Of a stretch of 44,870 nt of DNA, positions 1 to 7,683 are shown one piece after another. Source of the stretch: Deinococcales bacterium (GTDB lineage Bacteria; Deinococcota; Deinococci; Deinococcales; JAAFIG01); NCBI GenBank assembly GCA_025359505.1, contig JANYHH010000047.1, forward strand, positions 1 to 44,870, given 5' to 3'. A program made the translations under genes and the position numbers. Under the pieces are notes generated by a model. The model saw only the letters and a list, made by a program, of their open reading frames with translations. It ran no database searches and had not been told where the DNA came from. Within the stretch, counting starts at the first letter, position 1. Every line of letters starts with the position of its first letter.

Positions 1-72
1 CTCGAGACCGTGTGTTCTACGCCGCTCGAGACCGTGTGTTCTACGCCGCTCGAGACCGTGTGTTCTACCCGC
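1..72. repeat. 24-bp tandem repeat, three units, each starting with CTCGAG
   Basis: Three consecutive 24-bp units occupy 1-24, 25-48 and 49-72. Each begins with CTCGAG followed by ACCGTGTGTTCTAC. The third unit differs only in its last four bases, and a fourth CTCGAG starts at 73. The array touches the window edge and may continue upstream. It ends about 10 bp before the -10 box of the first gene, so it covers the place where a -35 element would lie. Confidence 0.9.
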
Positions 73-81
73 CTCGAGCGC

Positions 82-87
82 TAAAAT
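82..87 (+). promoter_or_regulatory. -10 box of an apparently leaderless promoter
   Basis: TAAAAT is followed by 6 nt and then the ATG at 94, and no Shine-Dalgarno sequence lies between. This spacing puts the transcript start at or next to the start codon. No convincing -35 hexamer is visible, because the tandem repeat occupies that place. Confidence 0.55.
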
Positions 88-93
88 AAAATT

Positions 94-375
94 ATGATTA
101 CCGCTTTTGTACTCGTTCGCGCCGCCCGTGACCGCAATCCCGAAACGGCCGAGGCACTGGCCAGCATGAAATTCGTCGCCGAGGTCTACAGCGTGACCGG
201 TGATTGGGACATTGTGGTCGTGCTGCGCTTCCCGCATTTTGAGGATCTGGACGAGATCGTCACGGGCCACCTGCGAAAAATCCCCGGTATCGAGCGCACG
301 TCCACGATGCTGGCCTTCAAAGCCTTCAATCAGCAGCTCTTGGATCAAGCCTTCAACATCGGTCTCGAGGGGTGA
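94..375 (+). CDS. Stand-alone Lrp/AsnC ligand-binding (RAM) domain protein
   Basis: This 93-residue protein matches the effector-binding half of Lrp/AsnC regulators: an initial strand (MITAFVLVRA), a helix, then the typical VYSVTGDWDIVVVLRF strand-turn-strand and a closing helix with IPGIERTSTMLAF. No DNA-binding helix-turn-helix precedes it, so it is a single-domain SraA/RAM-type protein. Such proteins form dimers or octamers that bind amino acids or related small molecules. The ATG is fixed by the -10 box 6 nt upstream. The ligand and the partner regulator cannot be read from the sequence. Confidence 0.85.
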   Translation: MITAFVLVRAARDRNPETAEALASMKFVAEVYSVTGDWDIVVVLRFPHFEDLDEIVTGHLRKIPGIERTSTMLAFKAFNQQLLDQAFNIGLEG

Positions 376-408
376 CGCCTTGCGAAGCTCGAGCAGTCTC
401 GAGGGCGA

Positions 409-975
409 GTGGACGCTGACCTCACTGCACTCTTGCGCCCTCGAGTACCCGTGCCGGACGCGCCCAAAGGTTTCGCGGAGATGGAGCGCTACTCCAACAT
501 CAAGCGCCTGTGGGACTGGCTCGAGGGCTTGCATTCACAAGGGTACGAGGTGCGCGTTCCAAAGCGCGGATCGCTCGAGCATTGCCGCCGCGAGGTCGTC
601 GGCATCACCAAAACCGGCGCGGGCGGTTTGCTGGACACTTCGGCGCTGATGGAAAAGCTCGGCAAGGACGACGACGCGATTCTCCAAGCGTTCAGCTTGG
701 AACCCGAAGCGTTAGCAGCCGTCAACGCGCTGCTCGAGGGTGACAAATCTGGCGTGGTGGCGCTGCTCAACCGCGATTACCGCATGGTGTTTGCGATTCA
801 ACTGTGTTTTACCGCCCGGCGCGAATTGCTGCTGAAAGCCGACTCGAGTTACGAAGCTTACGCAGATCGCCTGCCGATTTTTCCGGTCAGTTGGAACTTG
901 AAACCCGTGCGCTGGCGGCGCGACGATTACCGCCAGTTGCTGGATAAAGCCGCTCGAGGAACGTTGACGCCTTAA
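409..975 (+). CDS. Hypothetical protein, 188 aa
   Basis: This open frame starts at a GTG 34 nt after the preceding gene and ends just before the hairpin repeat array. The product is soluble, with no signal peptide or membrane segment. It is charged and mostly helical, with a Trp/Arg-rich end (SWNLKPVRWRRDDY) and a central stretch rich in Leu, Ala and acidic residues. I do not recognise the family. GC-rich codon use like the neighbours and three internal CTCGAG sites support a resident coding gene. The GTG start is the most upstream plausible one; an ATG at codon 25 (481) is an alternative. Co-transcription with the RAM-domain gene is likely. Confidence 0.7.
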   Translation: MDADLTALLRPRVPVPDAPKGFAEMERYSNIKRLWDWLEGLHSQGYEVRVPKRGSLEHCRREVVGITKTGAGGLLDTSALMEKLGKDDDAILQAFSLEPEALAAVNALLEGDKSGVVALLNRDYRMVFAIQLCFTARRELLLKADSSYEAYADRLPIFPVSWNLKPVRWRRDDYRQLLDKAARGTLTP

Positions 976-980
976 ACCCG

Positions 981-1122
981 TAGGGGCTTGCCACTGCAAG
1001 CCAGTACAAGTAGGGGCTTGCCACTGCAAGCCAGTACAAGTAGGGGCTTGCCACTGCAAGCCAGTACAAGTAGGGGCTTGCCACTGCAAGCCAGTACAAG
1101 TAGGGGCTTGCCACTGCAAGCC
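981..1122. repeat. 30-bp tandem repeat, 4 full copies plus a partial fifth, each with a hairpin
   Basis: Full units lie at 981-1010, 1011-1040, 1041-1070 and 1071-1100. A fifth copy keeps the first 22 bp (1101-1122). Every copy contains the perfect stem GGCTTGC-CACT-GCAAGCC (7 bp, 4-nt loop). The array starts 6 bp after the stop of the hypothetical gene and ends about 45 bp before the -10 box of the phosphatase gene. It could end or attenuate transcription or protect the 3' end of the upstream mRNA, but no T-tract follows any copy. Because 30 is a multiple of three the array is open in several frames; I do not regard these as genes. Confidence 0.93.
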
Positions 1123-1167
1123 CTGTGCAGCTCGAGCGTTATCAAACGCGACCCTCGAGCCGCTGGG

Positions 1168-1173
1168 TACAAT
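1168..1173 (+). promoter_or_regulatory. -10 box, leaderless type, of the histidine phosphatase gene
   Basis: TACAAT lies 7 nt upstream of the ATG at 1181 with no Shine-Dalgarno sequence between them. A -35 element is not obvious. Confidence 0.5.
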
Positions 1174-1180
1174 CGCTGGA

Positions 1181-1813
1181 ATGAACCTCGAGCAAACCCT
1201 AGAACTGTGGCTCGTGCGGCACGGCGAAACCGATTGGAACGCGGAGGGACGCGCTCAGGGTCACGAGGACATCGCGCTGAACTCGAGCGGTGTGCTGCAA
1301 GCGCAGCGCCTCGCTGCTCGGTTGGCAGGACAGCATTTCGATGCGGTGATCGCCAGTGACCTCTCGAGGGCACTCCAAACGGCTCGCATCGTCGCCTCGA
1401 GCCTCAAAGCTGAGCCGGAAGTTCTGGTTGATCCCAGATGGCGCGAGCAGCACCTCGGTGCGATTCAGGGCTTGACGCACGCGCAGATCGTGGAGCACGG
1501 CTGGAAAGCTCCGACGCATCCGCTCGAGGCTTGGGAAGGCGCGGAATCGCGGGCGCAACTGATGGAGCGCGTCACCGCGCCACTCGCGGAGTTGTACGCG
1601 CAATTCGCAGGCAAGCGCGTGCTGGTCGTGTCGCACGGCGGTACGCTGCGGGCGGCGATACAACTGCTGATCGGTGATCCAGAGTACCGCCTGAAACTCT
1701 ACGGCCACGACAACACCGCGATCTCGAGGGTCAAGATGACCAGCGCTGACGTTGGAATGCTGATCGCGCTCAACGATTCCGCGCATCTCGAGCAGATGCT
1801 GATGAACGTGTAA
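1181..1813 (+). CDS. Histidine phosphatase family protein (phosphoglycerate mutase-like)
   Basis: This 210-residue protein has the branch-1 histidine phosphatase signature LVRHGETDWN at residues 11-20, with the phospho-acceptor His14 flanked by Arg13. The second catalytic histidine lies in VVSHGGTLR (His152), and the acid residue is probably in the REQHLGAIQG segment (about residues 88-97). Size and motif spacing fit the CobC/GpmB-like group that removes phosphate from small metabolites. The substrate (phosphoglycerate, alpha-ribazole phosphate or other) cannot be decided from sequence. The ATG is supported by the -10 box 7 nt upstream. Five CTCGAG sites lie in the gene. Confidence 0.9.
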   Translation: MNLEQTLELWLVRHGETDWNAEGRAQGHEDIALNSSGVLQAQRLAARLAGQHFDAVIASDLSRALQTARIVASSLKAEPEVLVDPRWREQHLGAIQGLTHAQIVEHGWKAPTHPLEAWEGAESRAQLMERVTAPLAELYAQFAGKRVLVVSHGGTLRAAIQLLIGDPEYRLKLYGHDNTAISRVKMTSADVGMLIALNDSAHLEQMLMNV

Positions 1814-1927
1814 GTTTTGACCCTGACGCATTAGTTACTCCCCATATAGTTGATTTGTACGGCTGGCAGGCTTTCCCCTGTTTCCAGCCTCGAGTCAACC
1901 AAATGTCGGTGCGAAGGAGCAATTTTG

Positions 1928-2545
1928 ATGAATACCCCAGTGCCAATCAGTGCCTTAGAGGGCAGAATCCACTTTTCGACCAGCGCACTGCAAAATTTCG
2001 GGGCTGAACTCGAGGCTCGAGGCTTAGAGTCTCAAGGGCACACGCTGCGCTTGGTGCGCTTGACCGAATCGCTCGGCATGTCACTGCATTTGCCGCCGGA
2101 ATCTTTAGAGGCGCTGTCTCAAGCCTCGTATTTGCACGACATCGGCAAATTGGTGTTGCCAGAGCAAATCCTGATGAAGCCCGGTAAGCTCGAGCCAGCC
2201 GAATGGGACGTGGTACGCACCCACTCGCGTTGGAGCGCGGCGATGGCCGGGGCGATCGTCAACCTCAACCCGCTGACGATCCCCGCGATTTTGCATCACC
2301 ACGAGCGCTGGGACGGTTCCGGGTATCCAGCCAAGCTCAGCGGCGAGGACATCCCCATCGAGGCTCGCATTTTGGCGGTCTGTGATGTCTACGACACGTT
2401 GCAGTACAAACGCGCTTACGGGCGGGCGTGGAGCGTGCAAAGTACCTTGGGCGAGTTGCAGACCCACAGCGGCTCGCATTTCGATCCGAGGGTCATCGAG
2501 GCGCTGCTGGATAAAGCGCTGGGCAAGCTGACGATGGCCGGGTGA
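1928..2545 (+). CDS. HD-GYP domain protein, probable cyclic-di-GMP phosphodiesterase
   Basis: This 205-residue protein is a single HD-GYP domain: the HD pair in YLHDIGKL (His70-Asp71), a further His at 38, and HHERWDGSGYP at 124-134 followed by IPIEARILAVCDVYD. HD-GYP proteins hydrolyse cyclic di-GMP with two or three bound metal ions. No receiver or sensor domain precedes the catalytic domain, so it is a small stand-alone enzyme. I chose the ATG at 1928 because AAGGAG precedes it by 8 nt; an in-frame ATG at 1850 has no ribosome site. The spacer 1814-1927 holds an imperfect GGCTGG/CCAGCC hairpin in the presumed leader. Confidence 0.88.
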   Translation: MNTPVPISALEGRIHFSTSALQNFGAELEARGLESQGHTLRLVRLTESLGMSLHLPPESLEALSQASYLHDIGKLVLPEQILMKPGKLEPAEWDVVRTHSRWSAAMAGAIVNLNPLTIPAILHHHERWDGSGYPAKLSGEDIPIEARILAVCDVYDTLQYKRAYGRAWSVQSTLGELQTHSGSHFDPRVIEALLDKALGKLTMAG

Positions 2546-2619
2546 ACAGGGTCGTCGCAGCGCTCGAGCAGCCAGCCCCGAATCTGGTCTAAACCCTCGC
2601 CATTTTTTGGCTCGAGGCT

Positions 2620-2625
2620 TACACT
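2620..2625 (+). promoter_or_regulatory. -10 box, leaderless type, of the toxin-antitoxin pair
   Basis: TACACT is followed by 6 nt (GACCCC) and the ATG at 2632. No ribosome binding site fits between. A CTCGAG sits just upstream at 2611. Confidence 0.5.
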
Positions 2626-2631
2626 GACCCC

Positions 2632-2832
2632 ATGCCCACCGTTGCCGATTTGACCGTGAACGAGTTGCGTGAAATCATCCGCGAAACGGTGCGCGAAACC
2701 TTACTGGAGCGCGATCCAGACGCGGGTCTCGAGTTACGCCCAGAGTTCATTGAATCGCTGTCGCAGCCAGAACCGCTCGAGGGTCGCGTCACGATTGAAG
2801 AATTAGCCGCCAAGCACGGTTTTAAGTGGTGA
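2632..2832 (+). CDS. Antitoxin of a type II toxin-antitoxin pair
   Basis: This acidic 66-residue protein begins with a helix of the pattern DLTVNELREIIRETVRETL, typical of small antitoxins paired with RelE-like toxins. It ends with a short segment (IEELAAKHGFKW) that could insert into the toxin. Its stop overlaps the start of the downstream RelE-like toxin, the usual arrangement for co-translation. The start is supported by the -10 box 6 nt upstream. No classical DNA-binding motif is visible. I infer the antitoxin role from gene order, size and charge. Confidence 0.75.
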   Translation: MPTVADLTVNELREIIRETVRETLLERDPDAGLELRPEFIESLSQPEPLEGRVTIEELAAKHGFKW

Positions 2833-3095
2833 AGCGCAGCTTGGAGATCGGCGCGAGAGCCAATCAAAGCTTCCACGACCTTGACGAGGAGTTACAGCGC
2901 AGAGTTTTTGAGAAATTGCAGTGGTTTATCGCAAACGATGTCGCGCCAGAACCGCTTGAGGGCAACCTCAAAGGCTTGTACAAACTGCGCGTCGGTGATT
3001 ACCGTGTTGTTTTTGAAATCGAAGCCGAAACGCATTTCGTCGTGCGTTTCATCGGGCATCGCTCCAACGCCTACAAAGACCTCGCAAGGGACTGA
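2826..3095 (+). CDS. RelE/ParE family toxin
   Basis: This 89-residue protein has the RelE-fold core: helices at residues 10-38, then LKGLYKLRVGDYRVVFEIE, a strand pair with the conserved Lys-Leu-Arg...Asp-Tyr-Arg pattern, and a closing strand with FIGHRSNAYKDL. RelE-type toxins cleave mRNA on the ribosome; ParE relatives poison gyrase, and the two cannot be separated here. Two GTG codons at 2826 and 2829 are possible starts. 2829 gives the classic 4-bp GTGA overlap with the antitoxin stop. Confidence 0.85.
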   Translation: MVKRSLEIGARANQSFHDLDEELQRRVFEKLQWFIANDVAPEPLEGNLKGLYKLRVGDYRVVFEIEAETHFVVRFIGHRSNAYKDLARD

Positions 3096-3103
3096 CGGTA
3101 ATA

Positions 3104-3121
3104 GGGACAACTGCCTGTCCC
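3104..3121 (+). terminator. Weak hairpin after the toxin gene
   Basis: GGGACA (3104-3109) and TGTCCC (3116-3121) form a 6-bp stem with a 6-nt loop, 9 nt after the toxin stop. No T-run follows, so termination is uncertain. Confidence 0.35.
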
Positions 3122-3134
3122 AGTCCTCGAGCAG

Positions 3135-3140
3135 TACAAT
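3135..3140 (+). promoter_or_regulatory. -10 box of the trxB promoter
   Basis: TACAAT lies 28 bp upstream of the trxB ATG, leaving a short leader that carries GAGGAG as ribosome site. A degenerate TGCCTG lies 17 bp upstream of the box as a possible -35. Here the gene has a normal leader, unlike the leaderless neighbours. Confidence 0.45.
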
Positions 3141-3167
3141 CTACTCAGCAGGACTCGAGGAGAAAAA

Positions 3168-4142
3168 ATGGATTACGACGTGTTAATCATTGGCGGCGGC
3201 CCTGCTGGGCTGACGGCTGGCATCTACGCTGGGCGCGGCAATCTGCGCGTGGGCATCTTGGAGAAAGGCAACCCCGGCGGGCAGATCGCGCAGACCGAGG
3301 AAGTCGAAAACTACCCCGGTTTCCCCGACGTGATTAGCGGCCCCGAGTTATCCGAGCGCATGGTCAAGCAAGCCGAGAAGTTCGGTGCGAAGATTCTCTA
3401 CGATGAAGTCACGGGTCTCGAGCGCAATGGTCACGGGTTTACCATCAAAGGTTACGAGAAAAGTTACACCGCGCACACGATCATCATTGCGACGGGCGCG
3501 AACCCGAAGCGTTTGGGCGTCCCCGGCGAGGACACGTTCTACGGGCGCGGCGTCAGCACCTGCGCGACCTGCGACGGTTTTTTCTACCGCAACAAGCGCG
3601 TGGTCGTCGTCGGTGGTGGTGACGCCGCAATCGAGGAAGGTACGTTCTTAACAAAATTCGCCTCGAGCGTGACGGTGATTCACCGCCGCGACAGCTTGCG
3701 AGCCAACAAAGTCGCGCAGGACAGGGCGTTCGCCAATCCCAAGATGCGCTTCATCTGGGATACGGCTGTCGAAGAAGTGCTGGGCGACGACGGACTGGTC
3801 ACAGGCGTCAAACTCGAGAACCTCAAATCTGGGGAGAAGTCCACCCTCGAGACGGACGGCGTGTTCATTTACATCGGTCACGAACCGAACACGGGTTTTT
3901 TGAGCGGCGTCGTGGAACTCGGACAGACTGGCTATGTCGCCGTGAAGGACGAGATTTACACCAATGTTCCCGGCATCTTCGCAGCGGGCGATGTCAGCGA
4001 CGAGATTTATCGCCAGCTCAGCACCAGCGTCGGCGCGGGCACGAAAGCCGCGATGCGTTGTGAAAAGTACCTCGTGGAACTCGAGGGGCAACCGCTGCCG
4101 CAAGGCACGGAGACCGTTTCGCAACTCGTGGCTGCTGACTAA
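3168..4142 (+). CDS. trxB: Thioredoxin reductase (NADPH)
   Basis: This 324-residue flavoprotein transfers electrons from NADPH through FAD and a redox-active disulfide to thioredoxin in the cytoplasm. Visible motifs: FAD-binding [10 protein letters not shown] at residues 9-18, the disulfide CATC (Cys132, Cys135) followed by DGFFY, NADPH-binding [14 protein letters not shown] near 145-158, an HRRD motif for the 2'-phosphate, and [10 protein letters not shown] near the C-terminus. Length is normal. The start is fixed by GAGGAG, itself part of a CTCGAGGAG string, 6 nt upstream. The following gene begins one base after the stop. Confidence 0.96.
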   Translation: MDYDVLIIGGGPAGLTAGIYAGRGNLRVGILEKGNPGGQIAQTEEVENYPGFPDVISGPELSERMVKQAEKFGAKILYDEVTGLERNGHGFTIKGYEKSYTAHTIIIATGANPKRLGVPGEDTFYGRGVSTCATCDGFFYRNKRVVVVGGGDAAIEEGTFLTKFASSVTVIHRRDSLRANKVAQDRAFANPKMRFIWDTAVEEVLGDDGLVTGVKLENLKSGEKSTLETDGVFIYIGHEPNTGFLSGVVELGQTGYVAVKDEIYTNVPGIFAAGDVSDEIYRQLSTSVGAGTKAAMRCEKYLVELEGQPLPQGTETVSQLVAAD

Positions 4143-4143
4143 G

Positions 4144-4661
4144 ATGACGCGCCCTCGAGTCTCGGTGTTTTGGGCGTCAGCCTAGGCGGGTACATCGCGG
4201 GCGACGATCACTCGCTCGAGTGGCTGAAGATCGTCGAGACCGACCCGCCCGAGGACACGGGTTACACGCCAAGCGTGGACGCGCTCGTGCTTGGGCGCAA
4301 CAGCTACGATGCCGTGATCGGTTTCACGCCGTACCCGTACAGCGGCAAGCGCGTGATCGTCCTCACTACGCGCCCCGCTGACTCCAAACACGGCGAAACT
4401 TTTTACAACGGTTCGCTCGAGCCACTGCTGGAAACGCTGGCGCTCGAGGGAGTCCAGCGCGTGTACTTGGACGGCGGCAACGCCGTGCGGCAAGGACTCG
4501 AGGCGGGCGTCGTGGATGACTTGACGATCAGCACACTGCCAATCATCCTCGGATCGGGCATCGCGCTGTTTGAACGCGGACTCCCGCAAAGCCGCTGGAC
4601 GCTCGTCTCGAGCCGCAGCTTTGAGAGTGGACTGGTGCAAGCGACGTATCAGCGGCCGTGA
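4144..4661 (+). pseudogene. RibD C-terminal/DHFR-like reductase gene with a one-base frameshift
   Basis: An ATG at 4144, one base after the trxB stop, opens MTRPRVSVF and then runs into a TAG. The family's usual continuation (GVSLGGYIAGDDHSLEWL) lies in the next frame and stays open to 4661. Inserting one T in the TTTT at 4168-4171 would join both parts into MTRPRVSVFLGVSLGGYIAG, the expected N-terminus of this family. The remainder is complete (LGRNSYD, VYLDGGNAVRQGL, PIILGSGIALF). The gene is therefore a recent pseudogene, a sequencing error at a T run, a frameshifted gene, or one starting at the TTG at 4170, which would delete the first strand. Intact relatives reduce dihydrofolate-like or flavin-pathway substrates. 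Confidence 0.75.
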
Positions 4662-4728
4662 GCTGAGCAACGGTTCAGCCTTCAAGCGCGTACTGTAGGC
4701 TCGAGGGCTGTATGTTTCGTAAACAGGT

Positions 4729-7548
4729 TCAGTGCGTTCTCGAGTGGATATCTGCACCTAAGCTTTGACTGACACCAATTCTATTGTTGAGTATTGCTCT
4801 CGCATCGCTGGCCCATTCGGAATAGCATTCCGGTAAAAACTCCACTGGCTCCAGCGAAGCCACATTCGCAACGTCGCGATTCAGAATCTCCAGCGCATCC
4901 ATATTCACGAGAAACTGGGAATTCAATTGGTAACGCCCTTGTTCAAAAACCACAGGGTTGAATTCGACAATCTCGGCCAAACTCGAGCGCAAGCGCCGCA
5001 CCACGACTTTGAAGTGCTCAATGTCCTCTTGGCGACGCGAACCATCGAACAAAGCTGTCACAATCTGCTCTCTGGAGCCACTGGCGTTCAAAGCGAGCCA
5101 CGCCAGCAACTCCCGCGAACGGGCGTATGGAATGGTGACGGGTTTGGCGTTGAGCGTCACCGCAAACTGATTGAGTAACTGTACAGACAGCACTGGACGA
5201 GGCGCGTCGACAATTTCTGGCGAGCGCCACTCTAACAACGCATGGCAACGCGTTTCAAACCAGTGGTTAGACGCGGAAACCTGAAGCCACCCACGCAAGA
5301 AAGGCAAGTCGGGCACGAGTGACAAATCGTGTCCGAGATCGTTCAAAATCGCAAACGTGCGCTTTGCCTGCTCAAATCGTGGCATCGTCTCGAGCGCAGC
5401 GAGATACGCTCTGGCCCGCGCCCGATCAGGAGCAGGCAACGCATCAACATCAGCCGCAGCCAAATGCGTGTGCGCTGCGATCAAATCGCCACTAATAAAC
5501 GCCATCAGACCAGCAGCGAAAGCCCAGCGTGCCTCGGAAACCGCCGAGTGCGACGGCATGGACTGCTTGGCCAGTGCGAGCATCCCATCCGCCGCACGCC
5601 CTTGACCGCTCAGCGCCGCAGCTTCCGCGGTCCAAGCGCGACGCATGAACGCCATCGCGGACAAACCGTGGGCCTCGCAAATTTCTAAGCTGCGCTGAAA
5701 ATCGGGCAGCGCCCGGTCTGGCTGCCCCAGCCCCATCAACGCCAAAGCACGCTTGGAGTACAACATCGCCTGCCACATCGCGGGCGCTGCATCGCACCGC
5801 CGCACCGCATCCATGCTGACCTGCAACGCCTCGAGCGGCTTACCCCAGACCATCAAAAAATCCGCGAGGTTGCTCGAGGTTGCCAGCTCCCGCAGGGTCA
5901 GACCCGCCGCGCGTGCGACCCGCAGGGCTTCTCGGAACGATGCTTCGCTCTCTGATTGCTGGTTGACTTCGCCCAAAGCCACCCCGAGGTTATCGAGCGC
6001 TTGCGCCAACGGCAAGCGTTCACCTAAGCGTGCGGCGATGGTCATGGCTTCCCGCGCATCAACCAAAACCTCTTCCGGTCTGGATAGGCGAATCAACGCC
6101 GTGGTCTTGGCGATCAGCAACCGCATCTTCGACAGGTCATCCGTGACGACATCCAGCCCTTCCTGCGTGTACAAAAGTTGCTGATCGTAACGCCCTTGCT
6201 TCAGCGCGGTTGCGGACAACGCGACGAACAATCGCGCGTGGCGATACCCGCCCTGGTACAACTCTTCCATCAGCGCCGCCCCTTCCTCCACTGCCCCTGT
6301 CTCCGTGAGCGCACGCGCTAAATGCGTCATCAAATCCTCGGTGAGTTCAGTCCTGGGAAACGCTGCAAGGGCCTCGCGCTGCAACTGATACTCACCCTGC
6401 TCCGCCCATTGGTTCATCAGCGGTTGCGCCACTTCCAGCGCTTTGACGCTATCGCCCGCCTCGGTGTACAGCTTCAATGCCCTACGCCACTGACCAGCGT
6501 GCCACGCGGACTCGGCGGCGCTCGAGTAACTGATTTTGCACTGCGCTGCGTCGAGCTTCAACAGCGAATCCAGCGCCTCCAACAACAGCGCGTGCGGCAA
6601 AAATTCGTGTGCATCCGTGCGGGTGAGCGGCAATCCCGCTTGCACCAGCACCTCGAGCCAATCCGCGTTCAAACGTGCTTGCACCGCTTCCGGTGTCGCC
6701 TGCGTCCAAACCTCGAACGGCGCGAGATGCGGCAAGACCTCGCGGAGCGGTGACGGCAATCGTTTGATCGCTTCCAACGCCAACGCCGTAGCGCCGAAGT
6801 GTCGCGTGCGATTCTGCTTCTTTGCGGAGCTATTTTTTGCGGAGCCATTCAACGCCAATGCCAACGCAGCAGGCCAACCCCCAAGTTGCTCGAGGACAGA
6901 CGCGGGCACGCTCTCTACGCCACGTTTGTCCATCAGCATATGCGTTTCCTGATCTGTGAACACCAACTCCGCCGCGTCCAAAACGAGCACATCCGAACGC
7001 GACTGCCAACGCGCCACTGGCAACACACCCGTGTCAAACCCCGCCAGCAGCACCTGATGCCCCTCCGCCAACGCGTTCACCAGCACCTCGAGCCACGCGG
7101 CCGCTGCTGCCCTCAACCACTCGGTTTTGTCCAGCACCAACGTGACATTGACCTCCGCCGCGTTCAAATCCGCCCCGAGCGCCAACGCCAAACGCTCCGA
7201 AACCGCCCCGGAAGCTTCCGCCGCCTCCCAAGCCGCCTCCGGTAACTCCGGCACGTCCCGCACGCACGCCGCACGCAACACCTGCGCCAACGCCGCTGGA
7301 CTGGACGTGTCATCCGTCAGCGTCAACCAAACCAACGCCCGCGCACCTCGCTTGCGGGCCACCGCGCGACAAAATTGCGCCACCAGCGTCGTCTTGCCGT
7401 ACCCGGACGGCGCGAGCAACGCAATCAACCGCGCGTCCCCAGCAGCCCCCAAGCGTTTCAGCAAGGCTTTGCGCTCCAACTCACCGAGCTGCGCGAGCGG
7501 CGCACCCACGCCCGCCCTCCGAGATTTGCGGCGTCGCAGGTCAACCAT
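4729..7548 (-). CDS. Large ATP-dependent transcriptional regulator (STAND/LAL type with SARP-like C-terminus)
   Basis: This 939-residue protein begins with a MalT-like P-loop NTPase domain: Walker A LAPSGYGKTTL at about residues 45-55 and a Walker-B-like LVLDK at 138-142, where the usual second acidic residue is Lys. Residues about 350-740 are a long array of TPR-like helical repeats (for example LAQALDNLGVALGEVNQQSESEASFREALRVA). The last 140 residues (SVQLLNQFAVTLNAKPVTI onward) look like the winged-helix DNA-binding domain of SARP/BTAD regulators, placed at the C-terminus. Such proteins sense a small molecule through the TPR region and activate transcription. The target may include the divergent lipoprotein gene. 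Confidence 0.82.
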   Translation of the reverse strand: MVDLRRRKSRRAGVGAPLAQLGELERKALLKRLGAAGDARLIALLAPSGYGKTTLVAQFCRAVARKRGARALVWLTLTDDTSSPAALAQVLRAACVRDVPELPEAAWEAAEASGAVSERLALALGADLNAAEVNVTLVLDKTEWLRAAAAAWLEVLVNALAEGHQVLLAGFDTGVLPVARWQSRSDVLVLDAAELVFTDQETHMLMDKRGVESVPASVLEQLGGWPAALALALNGSAKNSSAKKQNRTRHFGATALALEAIKRLPSPLREVLPHLAPFEVWTQATPEAVQARLNADWLEVLVQAGLPLTRTDAHEFLPHALLLEALDSLLKLDAAQCKISYSSAAESAWHAGQWRRALKLYTEAGDSVKALEVAQPLMNQWAEQGEYQLQREALAAFPRTELTEDLMTHLARALTETGAVEEGAALMEELYQGGYRHARLFVALSATALKQGRYDQQLLYTQEGLDVVTDDLSKMRLLIAKTTALIRLSRPEEVLVDAREAMTIAARLGERLPLAQALDNLGVALGEVNQQSESEASFREALRVARAAGLTLRELATSSNLADFLMVWGKPLEALQVSMDAVRRCDAAPAMWQAMLYSKRALALMGLGQPDRALPDFQRSLEICEAHGLSAMAFMRRAWTAEAAALSGQGRAADGMLALAKQSMPSHSAVSEARWAFAAGLMAFISGDLIAAHTHLAAADVDALPAPDRARARAYLAALETMPRFEQAKRTFAILNDLGHDLSLVPDLPFLRGWLQVSASNHWFETRCHALLEWRSPEIVDAPRPVLSVQLLNQFAVTLNAKPVTIPYARSRELLAWLALNASGSREQIVTALFDGSRRQEDIEHFKVVVRRLRSSLAEIVEFNPVVFEQGRYQLNSQFLVNMDALEILNRDVANVASLEPVEFLPECYSEWASDARAILNNRIGVSQSLGADIHSRTH

Positions 7549-7683
7549 ACCTCAGGATACGACATCAAAGTCACTTTTCGGCACTGCTACACGGCACTGT
7601 CCCCGGCGTGTCCCCACCCGTGGCGCATGATCTTCAATGCGTGACCTCAACGGGAGGGGTCGCGCTCTATTCAGGGGGAATGT

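Noticed and set aside
712-1119. Long repeat-encoded frames over the 30-bp array on both strands
   Set aside because: The unit length is a multiple of three, so any frame free of stops stays open. There is no ribosome site and the encoded peptides are simple repeats.
981-1122. Possible CRISPR array
   Set aside because: The 30-bp units are directly adjacent with no unique spacers, and no cas genes are present.
1814-1927. Cyclic-di-GMP riboswitch before the HD-GYP gene
   Set aside because: A small hairpin is present, but I cannot find the conserved core of either c-di-GMP riboswitch class.
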